NCBI GenBank assembly: GCA_020809705.1 | Contig: CP085826.1 | Location: 248,001-312,000, forward strand | Origin: Calonectria ilicicola | Taxonomy: Eukaryota; Ascomycota; Sordariomycetes; Hypocreales; Nectriaceae | Direction: 5' to 3' | DNA length: 64,000 bases | Shown: positions 1-9,915 of the stretch, in pieces | Numbering within the stretch: position 1 is the first letter of the stretch | Layout: the number at the start of each line of letters is the position of its first letter | The notes under the pieces: model-generated | Database searches by the model: none | The model's input: only the letters and a program-made list of their open reading frames with translations | What the model was told of the DNA's origin: nothing | Position numbers and translations under genes: made by a program

Positions 1-452
1 CATGTGAGTCTGTTCCATCTGCTGCTGCTACACTGTGCTGCTCTCTTTTCTTTTTTTTAGGGGTCCAATTTGTTCCGTCTGGGTTCTGGACCCTATTCAC
101 CCCCGCCAATTTGCCACACGCGCCGCAGCCCTAAATCACATAATTGCCTAGACGTTGCTGGTCTCTTCCCATTCTTCTGTCTCTCAACCCTCACCGACCC
201 GCCCGACGACGCGCGATAGTGGTTTTGGCGCTTGCTACCCTTGTAATTCCACATTTCTTTCTGCTTAAGCGGCTTGCAGCATTTGATGTCTACCGCCGGG
301 AACAGCCGCATCTTTCCCAATATTCTGTTGGTTACGCCAACAATTAGGCGCGACGACCAAAACACGGTGTCGGGTGCTGGTCTGCACGAGAGCCGCGACC
401 AAGTGGAAGTCTCCCTCAATGCATTACTGCAAAATGAGAGCTTGGACGTGGT
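1..452. other. Upstream region of the GATA-finger gene, no gene assigned
   Basis: No convincing gene is visible. It contains a pyrimidine-rich stretch near 40-58 and a short open frame in another phase that runs into the downstream gene. The following gene could have an additional 5' exon here, but no splice join was convincing enough to extend it. Confidence 0.4.
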
Positions 453-1023
453 ATGACTCGATCGCGCCAAGCTGCAGCAGAGCATCATTTCCCAACTGAC
501 CAGACCCAACGCCAGATCAAACAGAGCGCCGACGAGCTTGCTCAGATCACTGAGCAACTCCCGGGATATGCCGGCGTCCTATATAATAAAATTGAAAAGA
601 AGGAACTAGATACCCTACAAGTACTAGCAGGAGATATCATCAATAGAGTCGACAAGATCTCTGTTCTGAGGAGGCGGCGTGAAGCCGACACACAGAAGGG
701 TGGCTCACAGCATTACCAGAGGCCTAAGCGAGTAAGTTTGATCTCTACACACTGCCCCCAAAGTGGTTTATATATATATGTATATATTTTCCGTCTTTGT
801 CAAGACAATACTATGCGTAATGGAACTATGCTTTCAACAGCCAAAACTGACATCAAGGTGCGAATTCTTGCAGACACGAGAGTTGACCGTCATCGTTTGT
901 TTACGATGTGGGACCGATAAGACGCCCAGATGGCGAAGGGGACCTACTGGACGACATACTCTATGCAATGTTTGTGGGCTAGTATACGCGAAGCGAAACA
1001 AGCGACGTTGCAGTAATCATTGA
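453..1023 (+). CDS. Small GATA-type zinc-finger protein (two exons)
   Basis: This is a putative nuclear DNA-binding protein of about 154 residues. Exon 1 (453-731) encodes a polar, helix-prone N-terminus. Exon 2 (841-1023) carries the finger. The intron 732-840 has a GTAAGT donor and a CAACAG acceptor, and the join is in phase 0. The finger has the spacing C-X2-C-X18-C-X2-C (CLRC...CNVC) followed by GLVYAKRNKRR, and contains TPRWRRGP and TLCNVCGL. The 18-residue loop and the tail resemble the White Collar/plant-type GATA class more than the 17-residue AreA class. No PAS domain is encoded beside it, and the chain ends seven residues after the basic tail, so it is a stand-alone finger. The start at 453 is the first ATG in frame but an upstream exon is possible. 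DNA binding to GATA sites is inferred from the family. Confidence 0.72.
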
Positions 1024-1213
1024 TAGGAGGAATATAGAAAAACAAATAGGGTTATCTTGTTCTAATAAAATAAATGAATCATGTCTATAGAAACGCCAAC
1101 CAGATGCGTGTAGTTAAGTCGTCAATAAGTCTTGATGGGACCAAGATTTCCCATCACTGGTCGTAACCTGCAACAAGTCATAATTTATCCCGCAGCGCCC
1201 ATCCTTCATGTTC

Positions 1214-1618
1214 TTATGCGCGATTGATTCTTCGTGTCTTTTGCCATATCCTGATAAATATACCCACGACAAAGATTGTAACCAGGGTGTAGGCAGGCGC
1301 CACAATGACCCAGATCTTGTCACCTGTTGAATACTGGCTCCAACTCTTGCCTGTGCTCATGATGATAGAAAATATGGCAATGAATCCCGCTTCAAATAAC
1401 ACTACCGCAGCGACGAAGAACATGTACTGCCATGTGATGACGGGTTTTGGAGGCATTATTTTCTGATTCTCCATATTGTCCCAGTTGGACTTGTCTATGT
1501 GATGTTAGTAGGCTATTCTGTATCGGAATGGAAGAGGTCATATCTTACAACTTCCATCAGTGTTCGCTGACGGGTCTCTCAAGGGCTCATAGCGTTCCTC
1601 TCGACCGATTCCGGACAT
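1214..1618 (-). CDS. Small conserved-type membrane protein (two exons)
   Basis: This is a predicted protein of about 116 residues that I do not recognise. Exon 1 (1618-1549) gives a short polar start MSGIGREERYEPL. The intron (1548-1495) has donor GTAAGA and acceptor CACATAG with phase 1, and exon 2 is 1494-1214. The body has two strong hydrophobic segments, FFVAAVVLFEAGFIAIFSII and IWVIVAPAYTLVTIFVVGIF, separated by a short loop. It ends in a basic cytosolic-type tail (IRIWQKTRRINRA), so a two-helix membrane protein with the basic end facing the cytosol is likely. The ATG at 1618 gives a good N-terminus, whereas the ATG at 1474 alone would drop the first exon. Function is unknown. Confidence 0.6.
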
Positions 1619-2241
1619 TTTGTCAAGTGTCGTTGATGGTTGTAGTTTGGTAAGTGTGCTTGGTCAAGTGCAAGAAGTGATAGTATGATGGTAGTGGATG
1701 GTATACGAGGGCATTCCGAAGTTGAGCGCGATGGATGGGCGTCTCTTATACAGCAATTGGCGGAGTCCTCCAACGGCTGCTAGCCCTGTGGCGGCCATGT
1801 GGCAGGGTCTCACGCAGGGGTGCCGTGCATTGCCATTGTCAGTGGAGGAGGAACCGTCTTGCGATCGTGATTTGTCGCCTTGCTCCCTTAGCGAGGTTGC
1901 TGCATCTATGACAAGTAAATCCGATTGAACATATCATTTATATGTTTGACTTGGCATTCTAAACGGAGTTTCTTGATTCGCTCCATTGTCCCCGAGCGTA
2001 GTTCCTATGCCTCACGGGGAACAGGTCGTCCAATCATGACCCCTGGACTTCGGCGACCATTTCTAACACTCCACAGTTGCGCCACTACCCATGACGTGAA
2101 TTGTGGATGCTGAGACTCCTACAATATGGAACGCTGCAGTCAACCTCGTATAGAGCCCTGAAAGCGGGGTGCTGTCTGATTGCGGCTGTTTATTTCTTAT
2201 CTCCAAGTCTATTTGCGAGAGGGAGGATAGGCCTGGCTGGT

Positions 2242-3066
2242 TCAGACCTCTGGCCAGAACTTTTCCCTTGCTGAAGCCAAATTGGCATCTGAGAATTCCG
2301 TCATTCCTCGATCTTCGCATCTTGTCCTCGTCCGCACAGCTGTAACTGGTTCGCCAGTTTTCCTATCCACTGCATCCATTTTAACGAGTATCCTCTTCAC
2401 TATGGATCCCTCTAGTGCCCACTTTGGCATAGCCTCTTCATAAGCGACACCCTTTTCGCTCCTCGCCATCTCAATCATCTCGTCCTTGTTCTTTCCGTGC
2501 AACTCCTTTGTTGAAAAGAGACTGCGCGCAAAAGCGGACACGCTGTTTCGGATGGCATCACCGCGGCATCGCCATAGGATGTTGTTGACACACTCTTCAA
2601 CGCTGGGGACGTTGAACAAGCGTGCATCGAAATGAGGTAAAGGAAGCGAGGCAAATTCGTTTACCGCTGGTTCTGGCGTCTCGGCCATTGCGGCCACTAG
2701 GTGGGAATAAAAATGGACAGAGCAAAAGCCGGCAGCTAGTGTAGCGACTTTCATGACACGGTCATTGAAGCAACCTAGTCCCTCGGGGAATACTAGTGTG
2801 ATCTCATCTGATTGTGTGTAGGCGAGCGTGGCTGTAGGGTATGCGCCGAGCAGATCAGCGCAAGTTTTGACCATGGCTATGTGCAACCGCTCATCAAACG
2901 GTTTGTGAAACGATGCAGTGAATTTTGAGAATGTGTGACCGTCAAGTCGCATGATGGCTGGTTGCGATGGCTCGAGATGAGTGTCGGTCACAGCTTCGTA
3001 ATCCTTCATGCGCGCCGCCAGCGACTTGTGCGGCTCCCCGCTTGATAGCGTAGAATTCAATTCCAT
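2242..3066 (-). CDS. tRNA(His) guanylyltransferase family protein (Thg1-like)
   Basis: This is a single-exon 274-residue protein. It carries the Thg1 palm signatures: AIMRLDGHTFSKFTASF near residue 38, where the metal-binding Asp of the RxDGxxF motif lies, then HKPFDERLH, and TQSDEITLVF near residue 83 with the second metal-binding Asp. Thg1 enzymes add G-1 to tRNA(His) in the 3'-5' direction; Thg1-like proteins (TLPs) repair 5' ends of truncated tRNAs by templated 3'-5' addition. The C-terminal half (RCRGDAIRNSVSAFARSLFS and the KELHGKN stretch) departs from the canonical eukaryotic enzyme as I know it and looks TLP-like. This may therefore be a paralogue rather than the essential Thg1. The ATG at 3066 fits the conserved start of the fold, leaving only about 35 residues ahead of the first motif. 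Confidence 0.8.
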   Translation of the reverse strand: MELNSTLSSGEPHKSLAARMKDYEAVTDTHLEPSQPAIMRLDGHTFSKFTASFHKPFDERLHIAMVKTCADLLGAYPTATLAYTQSDEITLVFPEGLGCFNDRVMKVATLAAGFCSVHFYSHLVAAMAETPEPAVNEFASLPLPHFDARLFNVPSVEECVNNILWRCRGDAIRNSVSAFARSLFSTKELHGKNKDEMIEMARSEKGVAYEEAMPKWALEGSIVKRILVKMDAVDRKTGEPVTAVRTRTRCEDRGMTEFSDANLASAREKFWPEV

Positions 3067-3599
3067 TTTGATGACTTGGTTTTTGTTTGACTATTTCAAA
3101 GTAGTTGAGAGAGAGGGAACAATTGCAAAATAAATAACTTCGACGGGTGGCTTGGCCATCAATCGTGTCTGACTCACGCGTGAGGCGGAGCGCGTCTGAA
3201 CATGCGCTTAGTGCGTGCGCTGAAGGAGCCCCGCCCATGTGTTTCACGTGAGTACATCAAGGCATTCTTTGGCTTGGAATTTCCACGAGCTCAAAATCGA
3301 CGGAGAAGGATGAATTAATTGGCTGTGTGCGGCTAATTGGCAGGAAAAAAAATAGTGTGCACGAATATATGGCGTGGTTGTTGACTTGACAGGGAAGATG
3401 TTGAAGCGCGCTTGTGTTTGACTCACACGACTTTCTGTCGTGTACAGCCACCGCTTCGACAACAATCAATTCAGCTAAAATGACAGAATCACCAGGGAAT
3501 AAGTAAATAATAATCGATTTATGCCTTGGGACCCTTCCAACTACTCCCTCCTGCACCCTAGGCTGGGATCAAAATGACACAACTCGAACACGTCATTGG

Positions 3600-5748
3600 C
3601 TAAACCTGGCTTGGTTCTGTGCCTGAAGCGTTGGCTCTGGATTTGCGACGCCAAAACCAAAGCTTGCTTTCAGGCTTGGTAATGTAGAATGCAAGGAGCA
3701 AGGCCACGATAATTACTATAGCACTGATTGGTCCTGATTAAAATATGCCATTAGTCGCATCCTTCCAAAGTAAAAGCACGATTCTGTCTCACCTCCGATT
3801 CGCCAAAGCTCTGCACTCGTCGGATTACTGTTGTCGCCAGTAATTTCCGAAACGTTCTGACCAAAATAAGACGTAAAGAATGATAGCGGAAGCTGTAGTC
3901 ATTAGAATCTAGAGAAAAAAAGTCTAGGAATGGATACCGACAAAGATAATGGTCACAATGGTAAATAGCATTACTGCTTGGCCCTGTTTGGTCGTAGAAC
4001 GAGCTTCGGCTAGGTTAGCAGCCTTTTGCTTCAGGTCAAGTAAACTGATGAGCTGAGAGGAGTGAGGCGCATGTTAATGAGTGTCTGCAAAGCATTTGCT
4101 GCGTCGAGAGAGGTGCTGGGCTTACCGCGAGATGGGTTTTTTCGGCGTCGCTTTTCATTTTGCTCACTTCATCCGTTACCGAGATAAGTTCCTGTGACGC
4201 CATGGCGTAAATGTAACCAGCGAACCCTTGAATCATTTTGCTGTAACCCATTATCTCAACATTGGCCTCAACACGGTCAAGGTGTGCCTGATTCCCGAAA
4301 TTGTTGTGCCCCAGAGTGATGTGGAATTGCCCTCCGTCATATACGTGTATATTATCAATTCTGGTATGTACTTCATTGCTTGTATCAAGGTCATTCTTTG
4401 GGATTCGTTCATAAAGGGTGCGCCCGAAGAGCCTCAGAATCTCTGTTTGTGTTTCCAAGAGGCTAGAAATCATACCAAGTTCATCAATAATATCAGCGAC
4501 TTCCACGGTTAGCTTCAGTTCTCGATCGTAGTGATTAAGGTTATCATTCAATGTCTTGAAATATGCTGTTTGCTGGGCTGCCTATAGGAGTTGTGAGATA
4601 CAGGACAACACAAGCATGATGGATTCACTTGCCTTGTCCCCAAGTGCCCAGCGATAGATTCCTACTAAATCCTGAAATCCTTTGTTCTTGGGTGTGAAAA
4701 GAGTTGAAATTGAATGGCCCACGATAAGAGAGACTAGATCAAAAGCTGAGGTGCACGTTGGGGACGTTTCGGTGATTTTTGAGTACATATCCACAAAGCC
4801 GGAGGCCTTGTATTGGAAGTCATGCGATGGGAAACATGTGACGACCGAGGCTGGTTTTGTTAGCAGGTAATAACACGACTTTGAACCCACAAATCCGGAC
4901 ATACCATCGTCGAGCACCCACAGCCAGAGTTGATCCACCATGACAATCAAACTATCTGGCTCGGCCTTGTCATTGCCATGCTCGCCTTTGATGTTCGAGC
5001 CAGTCCATTTGGAAACAGTCTGATCTTCATCTCTAGAACTGGTATCGCGCAGCGAGGGGTAATAATACTGGTCAAGTGATCTTCGAGGGTGAAAGGAGTT
5101 TGCTCGCATGAGCTTTTCTCCTTCGGACATCGCGGGCTTAGGAAATGGGATGTATTCCTTGTCAAGGCTATTGAAGCGTTCATATGTTTCCCAGTTTAGG
5201 TATGGGAGCTATGGCGCCGAGTCAGCTTTTTCAATGAACCAACCGTCTTGTCTTGGACTCACATGGATGGTTAGCTGCGGGCTATGGCACTGTTTGGTTG
5301 AGTTTCCCGCTTCGTGGCTCTCCGCATGGTATGAAGGCTTCATGTATCGGGAATGAGGCACCTTCACGGGTGTATTTGGAGTCGAGCTGTTTATCCAGAG
5401 TTGATGACCAGGATCACGCGACTTATTAGAAAGCTTTTCGATGGCCCTCTTTGAATTCCAGAATGCATCAGCCTCTATGAGAGAGGTCAAGGGACTAACT
5501 TATTTAGGACTCACCTTGGCCCAGTCTACGTCGTTGACTGGCAGGTGCAACCACCGGAAAGCAAAGTCGCCTGGGGCCATTGGCAATTCTTCATCACCAA
5601 GAAGATCCTGGATTGAGTGTTTCTCCACGAGTGGTTGAAGGCCAGGATCGTGATGGAAACCGTGTATGATGTATTCCCATTGTTGTTCTTGGTTGCTGCT
5701 TATGTCAGAAAGTTCTAAATCTTCTACGTCGACCTTCATCATAAGCAT
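3600..5748 (-). CDS. CorA-like Mg2+ transporter family membrane protein (seven exons)
   Basis: The predicted protein has about 606 residues. Exons are 5748-5515, 5472-5263, 5208-4633, 4581-4126, 4052-3942, 3892-3793 and 3733-3600; every join keeps phase. The N-terminal half has landmarks seen in fungal CorA-like proteins (DFAFRWLHLPVND, LPYLNWETYERF, RRSLDQYYYPSLRD). A helical stalk follows. The C-terminus has two membrane helices: VMLFTIVTIIFLPLSFFTSY, ending in FGQN where classical CorA has GMN, and ISAIVIIVALLLAFYI. The Met of the pore signature is therefore replaced by Gln, and Mg2+ transport should not be assumed. The intron after exon 3 (4632-4582) starts with GCAAGT, a GC-AG intron, and this is the only choice there that keeps the frame. 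CorA-like domains of this kind are widespread in filamentous ascomycetes and mostly uncharacterised. Confidence 0.85.
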
Positions 5749-7699
5749 GTGCTACAGGTAGTGTAGAGGGGTGAGCGAGGAATGGATCGGAGCATTTACA
5801 AAGAGTGGCAAATGGCGGGAATTCAAGGCCATACATATACTAAATAGAAGCGGGCGCGTCGCGGCCCAAGTGTTACCAGAGACGAGCCAAAACCAGACCA
5901 AGTCGCTAAGATTGAAAATCCATTGGAGTCGGCTAGAAAATATGCGCGTTGCCGAAATTATTTATGGAACGGAAAAAATCCTCTTCTTCTTGTTCATTTG
6001 TATTATTGGTCGAATCGAGCCATTTCGCGCTCGTGGTACGTAAAATAATGTCGTTCAACAGGAAAACTCCGAGCTGTACACCCATCCGAATCACAGCACC
6101 GTCCAACCCATTTGTAGAAGTCGTTCCAAGAAGTCGGTGCACCGAGTTTACATATGGTATTTTTCGGATTTTCTTACTGACTTTGTTCAAAAGTCAATAC
6201 CAAATTCATCTTTTCCATAAAAAGAATTTCTCGTCAAAGACTTTGGGCGAGGGGACTCATTTTATCTTGCCCATACGTAATATGCTCAACCTCTCGTGAT
6301 TCACCTTATGTGGGGCTTTGCACTTTGTGTGACCAGGAGAAACGTATTTGTCATCCTCCCAAAATGAAAAAGACCAAAATTCACGGGGTCTGCCATTGCA
6401 GTTTGCACACGTGATAGCCCTTGTGGTACTATTTAGAACCAAGTTCAAGTAGCGCCCTGGAAAAGGGATGCGCACCTGCAAATACGCAGAAAATTGCATC
6501 CATGTGTCGCTTGAAGCCAATCTAAACCATTTCTGATGTGAAATATGTTTTGTAAAACTTGGAGGAGGAGCCGACGAAAATCAGGGGGCAGTGTGTGTTC
6601 TCGTCACAGACTGATGACTGGTAGATGAATTTCACCAACTAATAAGATAAACGCGGAATCTTGAGGGGAGGTCTGTTTGCTGGTTTGGCCAAATGACTTG
6701 GCAGAGAGCAACCATTCATGTACCAAGTTAACACAGGCGAGGGGTATTCCAAGGTTGGACGTAATTACACCTCAGTGATGATTTTGAACCCCAAAAATAC
6801 AGGCGCAGCATATTACCATCGTCACTAGCGGTTTCCGAATAATTGAGCCAAGCTGGATGTGAAAATTGAAAGCAGAAACCACTACCCGTATCAAGACAAA
6901 ATGTCGCTTTGCACTCAAAATGACAATAGTTTAAATTGCAAGTAACATTACTCTTTGGCTCAACTTTGTCTAACTAATTCTGCTAGGCCAGCAACAGCTG
7001 GCATGCGACCGTAAAGGATATCGCAACAAATACATCAGACAAGCATGGGTGTGAGCACAAGTTGGATTGACTTCACGAATACAACGAGCTGCTACAAAGT
7101 GACTTGCTGGTTACTGCAGGTTGTTGTCCAGACCATGCGCCAAAAACAACTATATGTGCCACATTCTTAGATTCAAGCTGTTGAACCAATGAGGGGCTTT
7201 GAATGAGCTGCTAGTCTGGTGCCCAATAGCTGCTAGTATGGCTTGTTTAGGAGCTGAGCATCAATGGACCAGCTAGCTACACGACAGACCTTAGGAATGC
7301 AAGCCTGTTCGTGGACTAGTCTAGACAGGTTTGTTTAGCTCGAGCTTTAGGTGACGACCCGATGCTGCAGATTCAAGATAGATTTGTGCTAGTAGCTGAG
7401 AGTCCACCGTTTCTATTGGCCATGAGCAAGCGAAAACGCCCTGGCCTTTTTCTTAGACATTCTCCCGCATCTAATTCCTCTGGACCACGAGACGGGCCAT
7501 GATATAAGATGAAGGATTCTCAAACTATATTTTATATTAGAAAGGTGTGCATTATCTCTAGTACACTACTTGAACAAATGTACCATGGGTGTTATGAGAA
7601 CAGGTGTAGCTTTAGTTATAATATTGCTGCAATTCAAAAGGATCTTGCCGACTCTCGCTGAAAATAAAACATGGCACGATCCGAGTGGGGAAGGCCTAG
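5749..7699. other. Long gene-free stretch
   Basis: No protein-coding gene is supported. Open frames here are short and have no recognisable domain. One copy of a degenerate dispersed repeat lies at about 6350-6547. The rest shows no motif I can name. Confidence 0.5.
6350..6547. repeat. Degenerate dispersed repeat, copy 1
   Basis: About 200 bp that aligns by eye, at roughly two thirds identity, with 8810-9016 in the same orientation. Shared anchors include TCCTC..AAAATGAAAAA, GCCATTG, ATAG...GTGGTA, AAGGGATGC.CACCTGCAAA.ACGCAG.AAATTGCA and GCTTGAAGCC. The two copies flank the tyrosinase remnant. The pattern of differences could include C-to-T changes as in RIP, but this was not counted. Identity of the repeat is unknown. 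Confidence 0.6.
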
Positions 7700-8608
7700 A
7701 AGGGCCTGTCTTATCCTCCCGACAACCGGGACGCGCAGCCAACTGATTTTCTGAGACCATTCCATACTAAGACTGATGGGGACTCTGAAACGGACAGGTG
7801 GAATTCTAACCTTTGCAGAGATTGGACCAAGCTGGGCTATCAATATGATGATCTCCAGCCCCAGGCTGACGTAGTGAACCCCGATGGGACTCTGAATGAG
7901 GACAAGTACAAGCAAGACCTCCAGGCCTACCTGAACGAAACGTACCCAGATACCGCTCATCTTGTTCGAAAGATTCGAACCGACGAGAATATTGCGGTCC
8001 CGAGGGGTATCCCTGAGAAGGTGGGCAAACCTTTTGATGACTACATCATCAATGTCATATATGATCGTTACGTACTGGGTACTTCGTACTATATCAAGTT
8101 TTATCTTGGAGGTCCTGAGGATAAGGAAGAGACCAACTATGTTGGAAAAAATTACATTGGGCAAGTCTATACCTTCTCTGGACGCATTCCAACAGAGACG
8201 ACGTCTGGGTGCGGTAATTGCAAAAAGCAGGCCGACTTAGGTGTTTTATCGCAGGCTCAGATACCTATCACCACTCATCTTATTAACCATGTCTTCGATA
8301 CGCATGAGGATCACTCACTGAAGAATTTTGAACATGTTGAGGACTACCTTCGCCTGCATCTCAACTGGAAATTTTTCCGCTACGGTGGTGACGAGGTAGA
8401 CGCTTCAAAGTTCCCGAAGACCAAGATCTCAGTCATGCGAAGTACCGTAAAGCCTCAGTCCGTTCAGGCTACACCCACTGGGGCTGCTGGGTCGGCTCCT
8501 GACTCGGAGCCCAAGGAGATCATTATGCCGCCCACCTACCACAGTTACCAGCCTCTTTATGAGGCTACTGAAGGGAAGAATTGGGGTTTGTCTCGTGATG
8601 AGGCCTAA
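7700..8608 (+). pseudogene. 5'-truncated tyrosinase (C-terminal fragment)
   Basis: An open frame starts just after an in-frame TAG at 7697 and runs about 300 codons. It encodes the end of a fungal type-3 copper tyrosinase. Visible landmarks are DFLRPFHTKTDG and RDWTKLGYQYDDLQP, which follow the catalytic core in this family. After them comes the tyrosinase C-terminal lid domain with YIKFYLGG, IGQVYTFSGR, CGNCKKQADLG and ITTHLINHVF. The whole N-terminal catalytic half, with the six Cu-binding histidines, is absent upstream on either frame. The first Met-like start inside the fragment is not at a domain boundary. It is most likely a pseudogene cut at about 7700, or an orphan fragment. The C-terminal frame has no internal stop, so truncation may be recent. 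Tyrosinases oxidise phenols to quinones in melanin-type pathways; this fragment could not do so. Confidence 0.75.
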
Positions 8609-8809
8609 CTGTAGGGTTGGCAGTACCGTTTAGGATTTCTCTTTTCATTGGTCCTAGTTGACCACGCTTAGTTTAGTCCAAGATGACTTGAATTGATTTA
8701 CTTATTAATTCTGACCTTATTGACATATCACCGCGGTAGCGAGTAAATTAATGAGTATAAGTAACATGTATAGCTGAAACTCTCACCAGAGTTGTTAGAG
8801 ATAATCGCA

Positions 8810-9016
8810 GTTATCCTCGAAAAATGAAAAAAAAAAAAAGATCAAAAAGTCACCGTTCCGCCATTGTAATTTTCAGACGGGATAGTCACTGTGGTATTCT
8901 TTACGATTAATTAAATCAGAGTAGCCCTTTTTAAGAAGGGATGCACACCTGCAAACACGCAGGAAATTGCACTTATATCCCGCTTGAAGCCGAGTAAATG
9001 CATCTCTGATATACAG
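8810..9016. repeat. Degenerate dispersed repeat, copy 2
   Basis: Second copy of the repeat described at 6350-6547, same orientation, with a 13-A run near 8827-8839. It lies about 200 bp downstream of the tyrosinase remnant. No complete open frame spans either copy. Confidence 0.6.
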
Positions 9017-9367
9017 CTCATTGAATTGAATGTGGATGAGAAATCGCAGAGGATCATTTAATAGTAGTTATCCCTGGCATGGACTACTTACTATAAAACC
9101 CGAACAAGAACCAATAAGCAGACAAATAATACTTACGTGAGAGATCCCGTTGAGTCCACTCAGAGTAATTCGCTAAAAACCATAATTCAAGTATCACGAT
9201 GAAGCAGGTGACAGGGATTCTCAAGTTTGGTATGGTTCTGTCTGAACCACAATTTTGGATTTCAAAGGTCCGCGCGCGTTAGATTAGTATCTTCCCTGGA
9301 GGTTTACAAACAGCTCCATGATGATTCGACATCTACTTTGACTTAGGATGTTAGTACAATGACTGTC

Positions 9368-9647
9368 TGTTATGAACGACGGAACGGGGGATCATACGGC
9401 GCCACGGGGCACCGTACGGTGGGGCAAAGGCCCACCGAGTTAGGAGGCATAAATAGCCTAGATAGAATCCTGTCCTCCTTACTGGGGCATCATTCTTTAA
9501 TATACATGTTCCTTACAGACTCATTCCAACAGTAATCATCCCGGTAAACGTTCAAATCTACAGTGTGTGGCCTCACCACACGGTACCGAGCCCGTACGGT
9601 AATCAGCCCGTACGAACCGTGACCTCACTACGGTTCCATTCATAACA
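9368..9647. mobile_element. Solo LTR of a retrotransposon (probably Ty1/copia-type)
   Basis: This is a 280-bp element with perfect 9-bp terminal inverted ends TGTTATGAA...TTCATAACA. It is flanked by a perfect 5-bp target-site duplication CTGTC (9363-9367 and 9648-9652). TG...CA ends and a 5-bp duplication are the hallmarks of LTR-retrotransposon integration. A TATA-like GCATAAATAG lies near the middle, and several copies of a CGTACGG/ACGGTACCG motif occur at both ends. No primer-binding site, gag or pol sequence adjoins it, so it is a solo LTR left by recombination. Copia-type is inferred from the terminal sequence only. Confidence 0.8.
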
Positions 9648-9652
9648 CTGTC

Positions 9653-9915
9653 AGTTGATGTGGTATTAAACTGAATCCTTTCATTACATTTGGTGACAAC
9701 CAGACTACTTCCTTGACTAGCTTCTCTCTCCCACAGGCGATTTATAGCGAGTTCTCCTGGTTTCTCCTCGAAGAAACACAAATTTTCACCAAAACAATAA
9801 TGGAAGAATGACAAATGCCCTCTTCTACTCCAATAACCACAGTTATTCAACCCGCAAACCCATTAGTTATCTGTAAACAGCATAATGTTGAGGCATTCAT
9901 TCTAAGACATCGTTT
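9653..9915. other. 3' flank of the mucin-like gene
   Basis: No gene is recognised. The stretch separates the solo LTR from the stop codon of the minus-strand secreted protein. Confidence 0.4.

Noticed and set aside
93..557. 154-residue minus-strand frame
   Set aside because: No domain, and it overlaps the GATA-finger exon on the other strand, whose zinc finger is clear.
7634..8164. 176-residue minus-strand frame
   Set aside because: Antisense to the tyrosinase fragment and without any recognisable motif.
9653..9720. Possible primer-binding site after a longer LTR ending at ATTACA
   Set aside because: The 9-bp inverted ends and the 5-bp duplication place the right border at 9647, so the sequence beyond is flank.
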